A program made the translations under genes and the position numbers. The notes below the pieces were generated by a model. That model saw only the letters and a program-made list of their open reading frames with translations. It had not been told where the DNA came from and did not search any database. Positions 1 to 6,401 of a DNA stretch of 11,008 nt are shown here, piece by piece. The first letter of the stretch is position 1. Every line of letters starts with the position of its first letter. Source of the stretch: Clostridia bacterium (GTDB taxonomy: Bacteria; Bacillota; Clostridia; Oscillospirales; Acutalibacteraceae); contig JAFWRV010000197.1 in NCBI GenBank assembly GCA_017519685.1, positions 1 through 11,008 on the forward strand. The letters are read 5' to 3'.

Positions 1-140
1 ATAAACCCCTTCAGGGGTATGCCAAAGCGGCAAACGCAATAAGGCTTGAACATAGTGAAAGCCCGCGCCTTGAGACGCGGGCAAGTAACAGTGGCTTTTA
101 GCCCTAGAGCAAACCACCCGTTTGACGGGTGGTTATGATT
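1..140 (+). mobile_element. IS200/IS605-type right end with omega-RNA-like hairpins (partial)
   Basis: Four hairpins are packed into about 130 bases. They are a 5-bp stem at 5-9/14-18, a 7-bp stem GCCCGCG at 61-67 with CGCGGGC at 76-82, a 4-bp stem at 93-96/100-103, and a perfect 9-bp stem AACCACCCG at 112-120 with CGGGTGGTT at 126-134. Conserved GC-rich hairpins ending in a strong subterminal hairpin are typical of IS200/IS605 right ends, where the sequence also forms the scaffold of the TnpB guide RNA. The tnpB gene would lie to the left, outside the window. The element boundary would be just after the last hairpin, near 135-141. The family assignment rests on architecture and remembered similarity. 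A plain terminator array or another short repeat remains possible. Confidence 0.55.
3..101 (+). CDS. Possible 3' end of a tnpB-like transposase gene (partial, no start in window)
   Basis: An open frame enters from the left edge and runs 32 codons to a TAG at 99-101. It passes through the first two hairpins of the putative element end. The deduced tail contains LEHSESPRLETR and ends NSGF. In IS605-type elements the 3' end of tnpB often overlaps the guide-RNA scaffold, so the position fits. No zinc finger or RuvC motif is visible because those would lie upstream. Chance openness over 32 codons is quite possible, so this is a weak call. Confidence 0.25.
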   Translation, partial: KPLQGYAKAANAIRLEHSESPRLETRASNSGF

Positions 141-1491
141 GTTTTTTCTTAGTGGACACTTCGGTCACGGGAATATAAGGCGCCGAAGTTTCGGGAGCCG
201 AAGTCGTGCCGTTCACAATCGTCGCTGTACTGCCTGAGGATTCCGCCGCGGCTTTCTGCTCGTTATAATACTTTGAAAAATCAAACACGTTTTTTCTGAA
301 AGCGTCCACATTGTCTTCACCGATATTGAACATATACAGATATCCTACAAGGTTTGTGGCGATATACCCGTTTTCATAGACATAGAGCGCTTTGTTGACA
401 AGGTTCAATTCTTCGCAGTTTACGGTCAATACCGCGCGGGCGCAATTGAATTCGGTTGACGCGATATTCGGCGCAGACGTGTTTGCAAAAAGATATTTAT
501 TGACATCCGCGGCCATTATGGGGGCTCTGACCGGTTCGCTTGTCTTGTACCTTGTGGTGATGCCCCCGTAAGAAAGCGTGTTTTTATAGTCAATCGCATT
601 CAGAAATTCGCCGAGTGTTTTCGGAACATATTTAGTGTTGACATAGGGACGCAGTTTTTCCCCTTCGCCGAATGCTACGCCGAGCGCCAGGTCATCGCTC
701 ATATTGCTGAGAGAATAAATATAAATATCGGTGCTGTGGGGTTTATCGGTTGCTTCGTCAATACAGGTTATTTTTTTCTTTTCAATAAGTTTTCCGCTTC
801 TTTTGACAGAACGGTCCTCGCGCCATCCTCCCGTGTATGAGTATTCTTTTCCGTTATATGTGAAATATCTGAATTTGCCCGGTGTGCTGCGTGATTCCCA
901 ATCGGGAATTCGCATCGTTTCCGCCGCTGTTGCCCCCGCGACGGTTGTAGCCGGTACGGTTGCGTTATGTGTGACGGTTTTATCAAGGGAGTCCGTATCT
1001 TCCTTTTTTGAGGTTTCCGGTTTAACGGTTTTGTTCTCACCGACCGTCTGTGAGCCGGGAACGGTGACTGCCGGTCCGTTCTCCTGCGTCGGGGAAGAAC
1101 CGTCTTTGTTTTGCTTTGCTGTTGACGGAACGCTTCCGGTTGCGGCTTCGGGTGAGATTGCCGTTTGATCGTCTGTATAGAAAACCGAAAAAGACGATGT
1201 ATCCTCATCAAACCGCGCCGATTCGGGAACTGTTTCCTCCGAGGTTTCAGCAGACTGCGTGGCAGTCTGCTTTTCCATTCTGTTTTTTCTGCCCGCGTTT
1301 ACCGCGACAACCGCGCCGATAACCAGGACGAGCGACGCCGCTGCGGCTATGACGGGCTTAACGGGAAATCCGTTTTTCCGGGGAGCAGTCTTTAAATCGG
1401 TGTTTTCCGCTTCCTTTTTTATTTCATCCCATTTATCGGGGACAAAGCCGTACGCTTTATCCTTTAAATCTTTTTCAAACTTGCTTTTCAT
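133..1491 (-). CDS. Putative membrane-bound anti-sigma factor with large extracytoplasmic domain
   Basis: This 452-residue protein directly follows, and overlaps by 17 bases, a sigma factor gene, which suggests it is the anti-sigma partner. The start at 1491 is chosen because GGAGGGAGGG lies just upstream. A longer frame reaching 1581 would lie inside the sigma gene and has no such site. Residues 1-45 are short, charged and cytoplasmic, with a Trp in the stretch VPDKWDEIKKE. Residues 46-66 form one hydrophobic segment. Residues 69-200 are a Ser/Thr/Pro/Glu-rich linker, about 205-415 look globular with aromatic-rich stretches such as FRYFTYNGKEY, and the last 35 residues are again low-complexity. 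The likely topology is N-in, C-out. No known anti-sigma domain (zinc HxxxCxxC or RsgI) is recognisable, so the role comes from context. The stop codon lies inside the hairpin of the adjoining mobile-element end, so the natural C-terminus may have been altered. Confidence 0.7.
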   Translation of the reverse strand: MKSKFEKDLKDKAYGFVPDKWDEIKKEAENTDLKTAPRKNGFPVKPVIAAAASLVLVIGAVVAVNAGRKNRMEKQTATQSAETSEETVPESARFDEDTSSFSVFYTDDQTAISPEAATGSVPSTAKQNKDGSSPTQENGPAVTVPGSQTVGENKTVKPETSKKEDTDSLDKTVTHNATVPATTVAGATAAETMRIPDWESRSTPGKFRYFTYNGKEYSYTGGWREDRSVKRSGKLIEKKKITCIDEATDKPHSTDIYIYSLSNMSDDLALGVAFGEGEKLRPYVNTKYVPKTLGEFLNAIDYKNTLSYGGITTRYKTSEPVRAPIMAADVNKYLFANTSAPNIASTEFNCARAVLTVNCEELNLVNKALYVYENGYIATNLVGYLYMFNIGEDNVDAFRKNVFDFSKYYNEQKAAAESSGSTATIVNGTTSAPETSAPYIPVTEVSTKKKQS

Positions 1492-2020
1492 TTGGATTCC
1501 CTCCCTCCGAAGCTTTGCGGAGCTTTTTGACGGCGTTGTTGTAAGTCCAGAACACCGTACCTTTGGGTATGCCGAGTTCACGGGAAATCTGAGTCAGGGT
1601 CATATCGCTCAGAAGCCGCATAATGACAATATCACGCTCTTTTTTATTCAGGGGAGACAGCATCTGCATAAAAGTTATTATGCTTTCGGAAAAATAAACC
1701 GGATTGTTATCATCGGGCAACCCGGAAATATCATCAAGGCCGACGGTGTTTCTGTTGCGCCGCAGCCAGTCTGTTGCCCTGTTTTTGGCGATTGTAAAGA
1801 TAAAAGAGGTTCCTTTGCCTTTTTCTTTATAATTGCCCGAACCTTTCAGCACGGAGATAAATGTATCCTGCATCACGTCCTCCGCGGCTTCCGGACTGCC
1901 GGTAAGACGCAATGCATAAAAATACACGGGCTTGCTCATATTCCTGTAGAGAATTTCAAGCGCCTGCATATCTCCGGCGGCAATTCTTTTTATCAGATTA
2001 TCTGCTTCGTGATTTGTCAT
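1475..2020 (-). CDS. RNA polymerase sigma factor, sigma-70 family, ECF-like
   Basis: This 181-residue protein has the two-domain layout of group 4 sigma factors. Region 2 lies near residues 8-90 and includes AAEDVMQDTFISVLK, the core-binding helix, followed by FIFTIAKNRATDWLRR, the -10 recognition part. Region 4 lies near 119-168 and includes LTQISRELGIPKGTVFWTYN, a helix-turn-helix for the -35 element. The linker between them is short, and region 3 is absent. The ATG at 2020 is preferred over a GTG at 2026, because GGAGG sits 7 bases before the ATG but only about 1 base before the GTG. Its stop overlaps the start of the membrane protein gene, so translation is probably coupled. It would direct polymerase to a small regulon once released by the membrane partner. 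I could not find a convincing ECF-type promoter upstream, so autoregulation is not shown. Confidence 0.9.
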   Translation of the reverse strand: MTNHEADNLIKRIAAGDMQALEILYRNMSKPVYFYALRLTGSPEAAEDVMQDTFISVLKGSGNYKEKGKGTSFIFTIAKNRATDWLRRNRNTVGLDDISGLPDDNNPVYFSESIITFMQMLSPLNKKERDIVIMRLLSDMTLTQISRELGIPKGTVFWTYNNAVKKLRKASEGGNPNEKQV

Positions 2021-2129
2021 TTTCACACCTCCCGTTCATTAACATAACGAAGGAAAAACGAAAAGTATTGGATTTATTGAAAATATTATCATAATTTTCC
2101 TGAAAGCGCAAAAAAATATCAGTTATTTA

Positions 2130-2158
2130 TTGATTATTTATAATTAATATGTTACAAT
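2130..2158 (+). promoter_or_regulatory. SigA-type promoter with extended -10 for the ABC-F gene
   Basis: A -35 box TTGATT at 2130-2135 and a -10 box TACAAT at 2153-2158 are separated by 17 bases. A TG one base before the -10 box (2150-2151) makes it an extended -10. The region is very AT-rich and lies about 35 bases before the gene start, between divergent genes. Confidence 0.7.
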
Positions 2159-2192
2159 AATATGAATTTTTGCGGTCTTTGAGGAGAAAAAT

Positions 2193-3785
2193 ATGATTGC
2201 AGCAATTGATCTTGATCTTCAATATTCCGGCAGACCGCTGTTCCGCCACGCCGATATTACCTTTACGAGAGGAAACTGTTACGGCATCATCGGAGCGAAC
2301 GGAGCCGGCAAATCCACTTTTCTTAAAATACTTGCAGGTGAAATAGAGCCGACCGGCGGCAAAGTCAGCGTGACTCCCGGCGAGAGAATATCCGTTCTCA
2401 GGCAGGATCATTTTGCGTTTGATGACTGCACCGTCATCCGCACCGTGCTTCTGGGCAACAGACACCTTTGCGATATAATGGATGAAAAAGAAGCCATTTA
2501 CGCCAAAGAGGATTTCTCCCAGGAGGACGGCATCAGAGTCAGCGAGCTTGAGGAGGAATTTGCCGAGCTTGACGGATGGTCCGCCGAGAGCAACGCCGAA
2601 ATTCTGCTGAACGGACTCGGCGTCACAAACGAGTGGCACGAAAAGCTTATGAGCGAGCTTCCGAATGACCTGAAAGTCAAAGTGCTTCTCGCTCAGTCGC
2701 TTTTTGACAATCCCGATATTCTTCTGATGGATGAGCCGACAAACCACCTTGATGTCAATGCGATAAGCTGGCTTGAGGATTTCCTGCTTGACCTTGAGAG
2801 TACGGTCATTGTTGTTTCCCACGACAGACATTTTCTTAATATGATTTGCACCCACATAGTTGATATAGATTACGGAAAGATGACGCTCTATACAGGCAAC
2901 TACGATTTCTGGTTTGAATATACCCAGATGCGTCAGCGCCAGTTGAAGGAGCAGAACAAGAAGGATGAGGCAAAAGCGGAGGAACTCCGCAAATTCATCG
3001 AGAGATTTTCCGCGAACGCTTCAAAATCGAGGCAGGCAACCAGCCGCAAGCGTTTGCTTGACAGTCTTGATTTAACAGACCTGCCCGTTTCCTCAAGAAG
3101 ATTCCCGTTTGTCAGCTTCAAACCTGACAGAGAGGTCGGAAACGATGTTGTCACGGTTACGGATCTGTGCAAGAAAATCGGCGACAGGCAGGTTCTCGAC
3201 CATGTTTCGTTCACGATAATGCCGAGGGAAAAGGTCGCGTTTGTAGGAACCGACGCTGTTGCGAAGACCGCTTTGTTCAGAATACTCGCAGGCGAGCTTG
3301 AGCCCGATGAGGGTACGGTCAAATGGGGAGTCACAACGTCAAGAAGTTATTTCCCGACCGACAATTCCGCGTTCTTTGACGGCGTGGAGGACAATCTGAT
3401 TGACTGGCTGCGCGGCTATTCAAATCTGATTTTTGAAACCGATGTCAGAAGCTGGCTCGGCAGAATGATGTTTTCGGGCGATGAAGCCCTCAAACAGGCA
3501 AAGGTGCTTTCCGGAGGCGAAAGAGTACGCTGCATGCTCTGTAAAATGATGCTTTCGGGCGCCAATGTGCTTATTTTTGACGAGCCGACAAACCACCTCG
3601 ATCTTGAGTCAATCGCCTCGCTCAACGACGGGCTTATCAAGTTCCCGCAGACAATTCTCTTCACGTCTCACGACCACCAGTTTGTTCAGACGGTCGCGGA
3701 CAGAATTATTGATATAACGACAGGAAGTCACTTCGACAAGAAGATTACATATGACGAGTATCTTGAACTCATGAAAGAACAGTAA
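2193..3785 (+). CDS. ABC-F family ATPase (YbiT/YkpA-like), ribosome-associated, with one degenerate site
   Basis: This 530-residue protein has two ABC domains and no membrane segment, as in ABC-F translation factors that act at the ribosomal E site. Domain 1 has Walker A GANGAGKST at 34-42 and Walker B LLMDEPTNHLD around D180/E181. A charged interdomain linker at about 243-295 (RQRQLKEQNKKDEAKAEELR) is the likely P-site tRNA interaction motif. Domain 2 has signature LSGGE at 439-443 and Walker B IFDEPTNHLD around D463/E464. The domain 1 signature is replaced by SELPNDLK (154-161), and the domain 2 Walker A is GTDAVAKT (352-359). In the head-to-tail arrangement these two degenerate parts face each other, leaving one consensus ATP site. 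The start has GAGGAG upstream. It heads a probable operon with two secreted-protein genes. The family call is firm; a specific role (housekeeping or antibiotic protection) cannot be assigned. Confidence 0.93.
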   Translation: MIAAIDLDLQYSGRPLFRHADITFTRGNCYGIIGANGAGKSTFLKILAGEIEPTGGKVSVTPGERISVLRQDHFAFDDCTVIRTVLLGNRHLCDIMDEKEAIYAKEDFSQEDGIRVSELEEEFAELDGWSAESNAEILLNGLGVTNEWHEKLMSELPNDLKVKVLLAQSLFDNPDILLMDEPTNHLDVNAISWLEDFLLDLESTVIVVSHDRHFLNMICTHIVDIDYGKMTLYTGNYDFWFEYTQMRQRQLKEQNKKDEAKAEELRKFIERFSANASKSRQATSRKRLLDSLDLTDLPVSSRRFPFVSFKPDREVGNDVVTVTDLCKKIGDRQVLDHVSFTIMPREKVAFVGTDAVAKTALFRILAGELEPDEGTVKWGVTTSRSYFPTDNSAFFDGVEDNLIDWLRGYSNLIFETDVRSWLGRMMFSGDEALKQAKVLSGGERVRCMLCKMMLSGANVLIFDEPTNHLDLESIASLNDGLIKFPQTILFTSHDHQFVQTVADRIIDITTGSHFDKKITYDEYLELMKEQ

Positions 3786-3799
3786 GGAGGAAAAATAAA

Positions 3800-4531
3800 T
3801 TGAAAAGAATCATCAGTATTTTACTTGCGGCTGCCTTGATTGCCGGAACCTTTGTTTTCACCGCAAATGCTTATGATGAGCCGGAAGGCATAATTTACGA
3901 AGAAACAGAGGACGCTCTGACCGCTCCGGCGGCAGACACGGAGAATGCGGCGGACACCGAGGACGCGGCGGCTGTCGCCAATATTTACCTTTGCTCAAAC
4001 GCGAGCGGTTTGCCGTCACTCGGGCATGTATGGGTATATTTTGAAAATCTGACAAATCATGACATCACCGTCGGCATATACACCTGTCACAAGAGAGAAG
4101 GCGTTTCGGTAGGCGCTTTCGGCGTGACGAGAAGCGACGGAGCGGGTGTCTATTATAATATTGAATCATACTGCGGAAACAAATTTCCCGAAAAACTTAA
4201 AAAATACGTAACGAAAAAGACAACCGTAAGTCAGGAAGAACTTGATGATATCAGCAATTTTATCAAAAACCATAATTTCTGGGATCCCGTGATTTTCAAC
4301 TGCATTTTCTTTGCGGCTACCTGCTGGAACAAAGCGGGAGGACAGTTCAATTTCCCGTTCAAAGTCCTTCCGATATTTGAAAGATGGGGCCTCAACGCGA
4401 TGGGTCCCGATGAGACACCGGTACAAATGTTTGACCCCGGCAGAGAACGTGTTTATAAACAGAGAGGGTCAGGAGATGACGCAACGCTTGAAATAGTTTC
4501 CGACGGCTCTGTCGATACTGTTCCGGGTTAA
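3800..4531 (+). CDS. Secreted protein with a His...Asn-Cys arrangement like permuted papain-fold enzymes
   Basis: This 243-residue protein starts at TTG, supported by AGGAGG at 3785-3790, nine bases upstream. No better in-frame start is present. Residues 1-24 form a signal peptide ending in ANA. Residues 25-60 are acidic, Ala/Glu/Thr-rich and probably a flexible spacer. The globular part holds LGHVWVYFEN with H76 and, later, FNCIFFAATCWNKAGG with C168. A His in a G-H-x-W strand preceding an N-C at a helix start recalls permuted NlpC/P60-, LRAT- or DUF4105-like cysteine enzymes, which cut or form amide or ester bonds. That resemblance is my inference, since no family motif is complete. The C-terminal 35 residues look disordered. 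It follows the ABC-F gene by 14 bases and precedes the DUF4474 gene by 23, so co-transcription is likely. Confidence 0.75.
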   Translation: MKRIISILLAAALIAGTFVFTANAYDEPEGIIYEETEDALTAPAADTENAADTEDAAAVANIYLCSNASGLPSLGHVWVYFENLTNHDITVGIYTCHKREGVSVGAFGVTRSDGAGVYYNIESYCGNKFPEKLKKYVTKKTTVSQEELDDISNFIKNHNFWDPVIFNCIFFAATCWNKAGGQFNFPFKVLPIFERWGLNAMGPDETPVQMFDPGRERVYKQRGSGDDATLEIVSDGSVDTVPG

Positions 4532-4554
4532 TTGCATATAATTGGGAGGAAAAG

Positions 4555-5637
4555 ATGAAAAAGACAGTTGTTAAAATTGCGGCAGTATTTATGGCGGTTC
4601 TTTTCGCGGGCTTATATGTGCCGAGCGTTTACGCCTATGCGGCCGAAGCCACAGCCACAGACAGCGAACCCGCGCCCGCAGCCGTGCCGACCGAAACCGA
4701 GCCGGCTCCTGTGAAGGAACCGACCGAAACCGAACCCGTTCAGGAACCCGTCAGAGTTCCGACACCTGTTGAACCCAATCCCGTTCCCGACCCCGTACCC
4801 GAACCAGTTCCTGACCCCGCGCCCGAACCCGTACCCGAACCGGGCAGGACGCAGATTGTCGGTCCGGTCAAGGATTTTCTTTCAAAGCACAATGTCCTCA
4901 GTTACAAATACAGACCGGATTATGATTATTTCTACTGCGATATAAACAATGCCTGGCAGGAAAATTTCGGTTATATCAGACTGTTTGACCTTGCGGCCCC
5001 CTATATTTTCCTGGAGTACGATTATATAAGAGTTCATTTTGAATACGGCGGAAAAGACTGGCTCGTACAGTTCTGGAAAGGCCAGTACGGCCTTGTATTC
5101 TGGGGCTCTGAACTCGGCCTTTACTGCAAGAATCACGACGGAAGAGAAGACTCATATTATACCAAATATGATTGCGCGACCGGTGATAATATGCTTCGTA
5201 TGCAGACCAATCTCTACAAGCTGAACTATCTGACCGGAAAATATGAGCACCAGTTCTCCACTCCCGATGAAATGACCTGGTGGAGCACCGGATTCAAGCC
5301 CGGTCACCTTGTCAGGGAGGAACCGGCAACCGAACTCCGTCTGACAGGAACAATCACCTTCAAGGACGCCGGAATGGCAGAAGCTTTTACCAAAGCAATG
5401 CTTGATTGCGGCATGCCGCTTGTTGCCGGCAAAGACAGAATGAATTCCGACAGCTTTTGTGTTGACGGAAGCACGGTGAATTTCTTCTGGCAGGATCTTT
5501 CCGAGGCGGAAAACACAATGGTCCTCAAAGCGACCGCCGCCACTACGATCTTCCTTTCCGCTTCCGCCGTCGCGGCCGCTATTGCGTTTGCGGCGATGTC
5601 CATGATGGGTATGATGTTATTCCTTATTATATTATAA
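4555..5637 (+). CDS. DUF4474 domain protein with signal peptide, proline-rich stalk and hydrophobic C-terminal tail
   Basis: This 360-residue protein has an N-terminal signal segment with likely cleavage around residues 27-30. A Pro/Glu/Val-rich stalk of repeated PEPVPDP-type units follows at about 38-96. The globular region from about 103 to 320 carries NFGYIRLFDLAAPYIF, KDWLVQFWKGQYGLV and ATGDNMLRM. This matches my recollection of DUF4474, a domain of unknown function common in secreted Clostridia proteins. Residues 330-360 are strongly hydrophobic and run to the very end, which could act as a C-terminal membrane anchor without a cytoplasmic sorting tail. GGGAGG precedes the ATG. It is the last gene of the ABC-F cluster. 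Its function is unknown; a cell-surface role is inferred from its topology. Confidence 0.85.
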   Translation: MKKTVVKIAAVFMAVLFAGLYVPSVYAYAAEATATDSEPAPAAVPTETEPAPVKEPTETEPVQEPVRVPTPVEPNPVPDPVPEPVPDPAPEPVPEPGRTQIVGPVKDFLSKHNVLSYKYRPDYDYFYCDINNAWQENFGYIRLFDLAAPYIFLEYDYIRVHFEYGGKDWLVQFWKGQYGLVFWGSELGLYCKNHDGREDSYYTKYDCATGDNMLRMQTNLYKLNYLTGKYEHQFSTPDEMTWWSTGFKPGHLVREEPATELRLTGTITFKDAGMAEAFTKAMLDCGMPLVAGKDRMNSDSFCVDGSTVNFFWQDLSEAENTMVLKATAATTIFLSASAVAAAIAFAAMSMMGMMLFLIIL

Positions 5638-5668
5638 TATAACATTAAATTATCGGTTTAACGCAAAA

Positions 5669-5733
5669 AAACCCTTGACATAGGTGTGAGTTTGTGATAA
5701 TATGACTCTACCTCTGCTCAAGGGTTTATTTTT
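5669..5733 (+). terminator. Long-loop terminator-like inverted repeat after the DUF4474 gene
   Basis: AAACCCTTGA at 5669-5678 is the exact inverse complement of TCAAGGGTTT at 5718-5727, with a 39-base loop. The right arm is followed by ATTTTTT, as in an intrinsic terminator. It would act on transcripts reading through from the secreted-protein genes. The loop is unusually long because it contains the promoter of the ribosomal cluster. Termination is inferred. Confidence 0.45.
5675..5703 (+). promoter_or_regulatory. Strong SigA-type promoter for rpmG-secE-nusG-rplK-rplA
   Basis: A consensus -35 box TTGACA at 5675-5680 and a -10 box TAATAT at 5698-5703 are spaced by 17 bases. Transcription would begin near 5710. 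The -35 box lies within the left arm of the inverted repeat described for 5669-5733. Confidence 0.85.
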
Positions 5734-5829
5734 TATGCCCTTATTTATTATGCAGAGGGAGGCCTGAGCTTAAGCCGCGGTTGCCTGATAAACTGCGGTG
5801 ACGGCTTAAAAATTCCGAATAATGGAGGT
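5710..5829 (+). ncRNA. Structured 5' leader of the rpmG transcript
   Basis: The predicted leader has two hairpins. The first pairs CCTCTGC (5711-5717) with GCAGAGG (5752-5758) and contains an inner AAGGG (5720-5724)/CCCTT (5738-5742) stem. The second pairs TTAAGCCG (5770-5777) with CGGCTTAA (5802-5809), with an inner CGGTT/AACTG stem. No known riboswitch or ribosomal leader was recognised. A regulatory role is inferred only from the amount of structure in about 120 bases directly after a strong promoter. Confidence 0.45.
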
Positions 5830-5836
5830 GCCGCAC

Positions 5837-6001
5837 ATGGCTGCTAACGGTAAAAGAGTCAAGGTTACACTTGCTTGCACCGAATGCAAACAGCGCAACT
5901 ACAACACTATGAAAAACAAGCAGAACACCCCCGACAGACTTGAAATGAACAAGTATTGCAGGTTCTGCAGGAAACACACTCTTCACAGAGAATCTAAGTA
6001 A
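5837..6001 (+). CDS. rpmG: 50S ribosomal protein L33
   Basis: This 54-residue basic protein of the large ribosomal subunit has the zinc-ribbon form, with CTEC at 14-17 and CRFC at 41-44. The stretch [21 protein letters not shown] is diagnostic of L33. The length matches the usual 49-55 residues. Its ATG follows AATGGAGGTG closely. It is the first gene of the cluster, with secE 15 bases downstream, an order shared by many Firmicutes. The four-cysteine form is zinc-binding; many genomes also carry a cysteine-free paralogue used under zinc limitation. Confidence 0.96.
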   Translation: MAANGKRVKVTLACTECKQRNYNTMKNKQNTPDRLEMNKYCRFCRKHTLHRESK

Positions 6002-6016
6002 GCAGGAGGATAACCA

Positions 6017-6385
6017 ATGGCAAAGAAAGAAATTTCCGGAGCCGCTGAAAAGGTTGCCGCTGCAGAAAAGAAAAAAGAAAAGAAACCTGCAAACCCGGGC
6101 GGTAACTGGTTCGTAAGGGCCGGTAAAGCTATCAAGAAGTTTTTCAAAGACGTCAAGGGCGAAATCAAAAAGATTATCTGGCCCGACGGAAAATCAGTTT
6201 TCAAATCAACACTCGTCGTTCTTGTCGCGGTCGCAATCTGCGGTCTGGCGATATTCGGCGTCGATCAGCTCCTCGCTTTCTGCCTCTCGCTTCTTGAAAG
6301 AGCGGCTGAAAAAATCGGAGGTTCCGATGCTGAAGAGACAACCGAAGCCGCAATGATGGCTTTGAGCAGTTTCTTTATCAACTGA
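6017..6385 (+). CDS. secE: Preprotein translocase subunit SecE
   Basis: SecE clamps the SecY channel in the cytoplasmic membrane. The diagnostic cytoplasmic amphipathic helix is at about 40-60 (FFKDVKGEIKKIIWPDGK), followed by one membrane segment at about 64-93. At 122 residues it is about twice the size of the minimal Gram-positive form. The extra length is a Lys/Ala-rich N-terminal extension (1-30) and an unusual acidic tail after the membrane segment (94-122). AGGAGG sits directly upstream. It lies between rpmG and nusG, the classic position. Confidence 0.95.
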   Translation: MAKKEISGAAEKVAAAEKKKEKKPANPGGNWFVRAGKAIKKFFKDVKGEIKKIIWPDGKSVFKSTLVVLVAVAICGLAIFGVDQLLAFCLSLLERAAEKIGGSDAEETTEAAMMALSSFFIN

Positions 6386-6401
6386 ACCGGGAGGATTTAA
6401 G

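Noticed and set aside
1491..1581. N-terminal extension of the anti-sigma gene to 1581
   Set aside because: It lies wholly inside the sigma factor gene in another frame, lacks a ribosome binding site, and the ATG at 1491 has GGAGGGAGGG just upstream.
1259..2047. 262-codon open frame on the plus strand opposite the sigma/anti-sigma genes
   Set aside because: Both genes on the minus strand have clear domains and ribosome binding sites, and this frame has no family features.
2041..2110. ECF-type autoregulatory promoter upstream of the sigma gene
   Set aside because: Only partial matches such as GGAAA and TATGAT-like boxes with poor spacing were found, so no promoter could be supported.
2127..2855. 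242-codon open frame on the minus strand opposite the ABC-F gene
   Set aside because: It is a shadow of the ABC-F coding frame, runs through its promoter and contains no recognisable domain.
4760..4850. Possible CRISPR-like or satellite repeat
   Set aside because: The periodicity is the coding of Pro-Val-Pro-Glu/Asp repeats in a protein stalk, with no conserved repeats and variable spacers.
5735..5767. Ten-codon leader peptide ORF before rpmG
   Set aside because: It has no good ribosome binding site and no run of regulatory codons, and its sequence is better explained as part of the leader hairpins.
5768..5810. tRNA-like fold between the promoter and rpmG
   Set aside because: There is no T-loop GTTCGA-type sequence, no anticodon arm of the right size and no CCA end; only simple hairpins are present.
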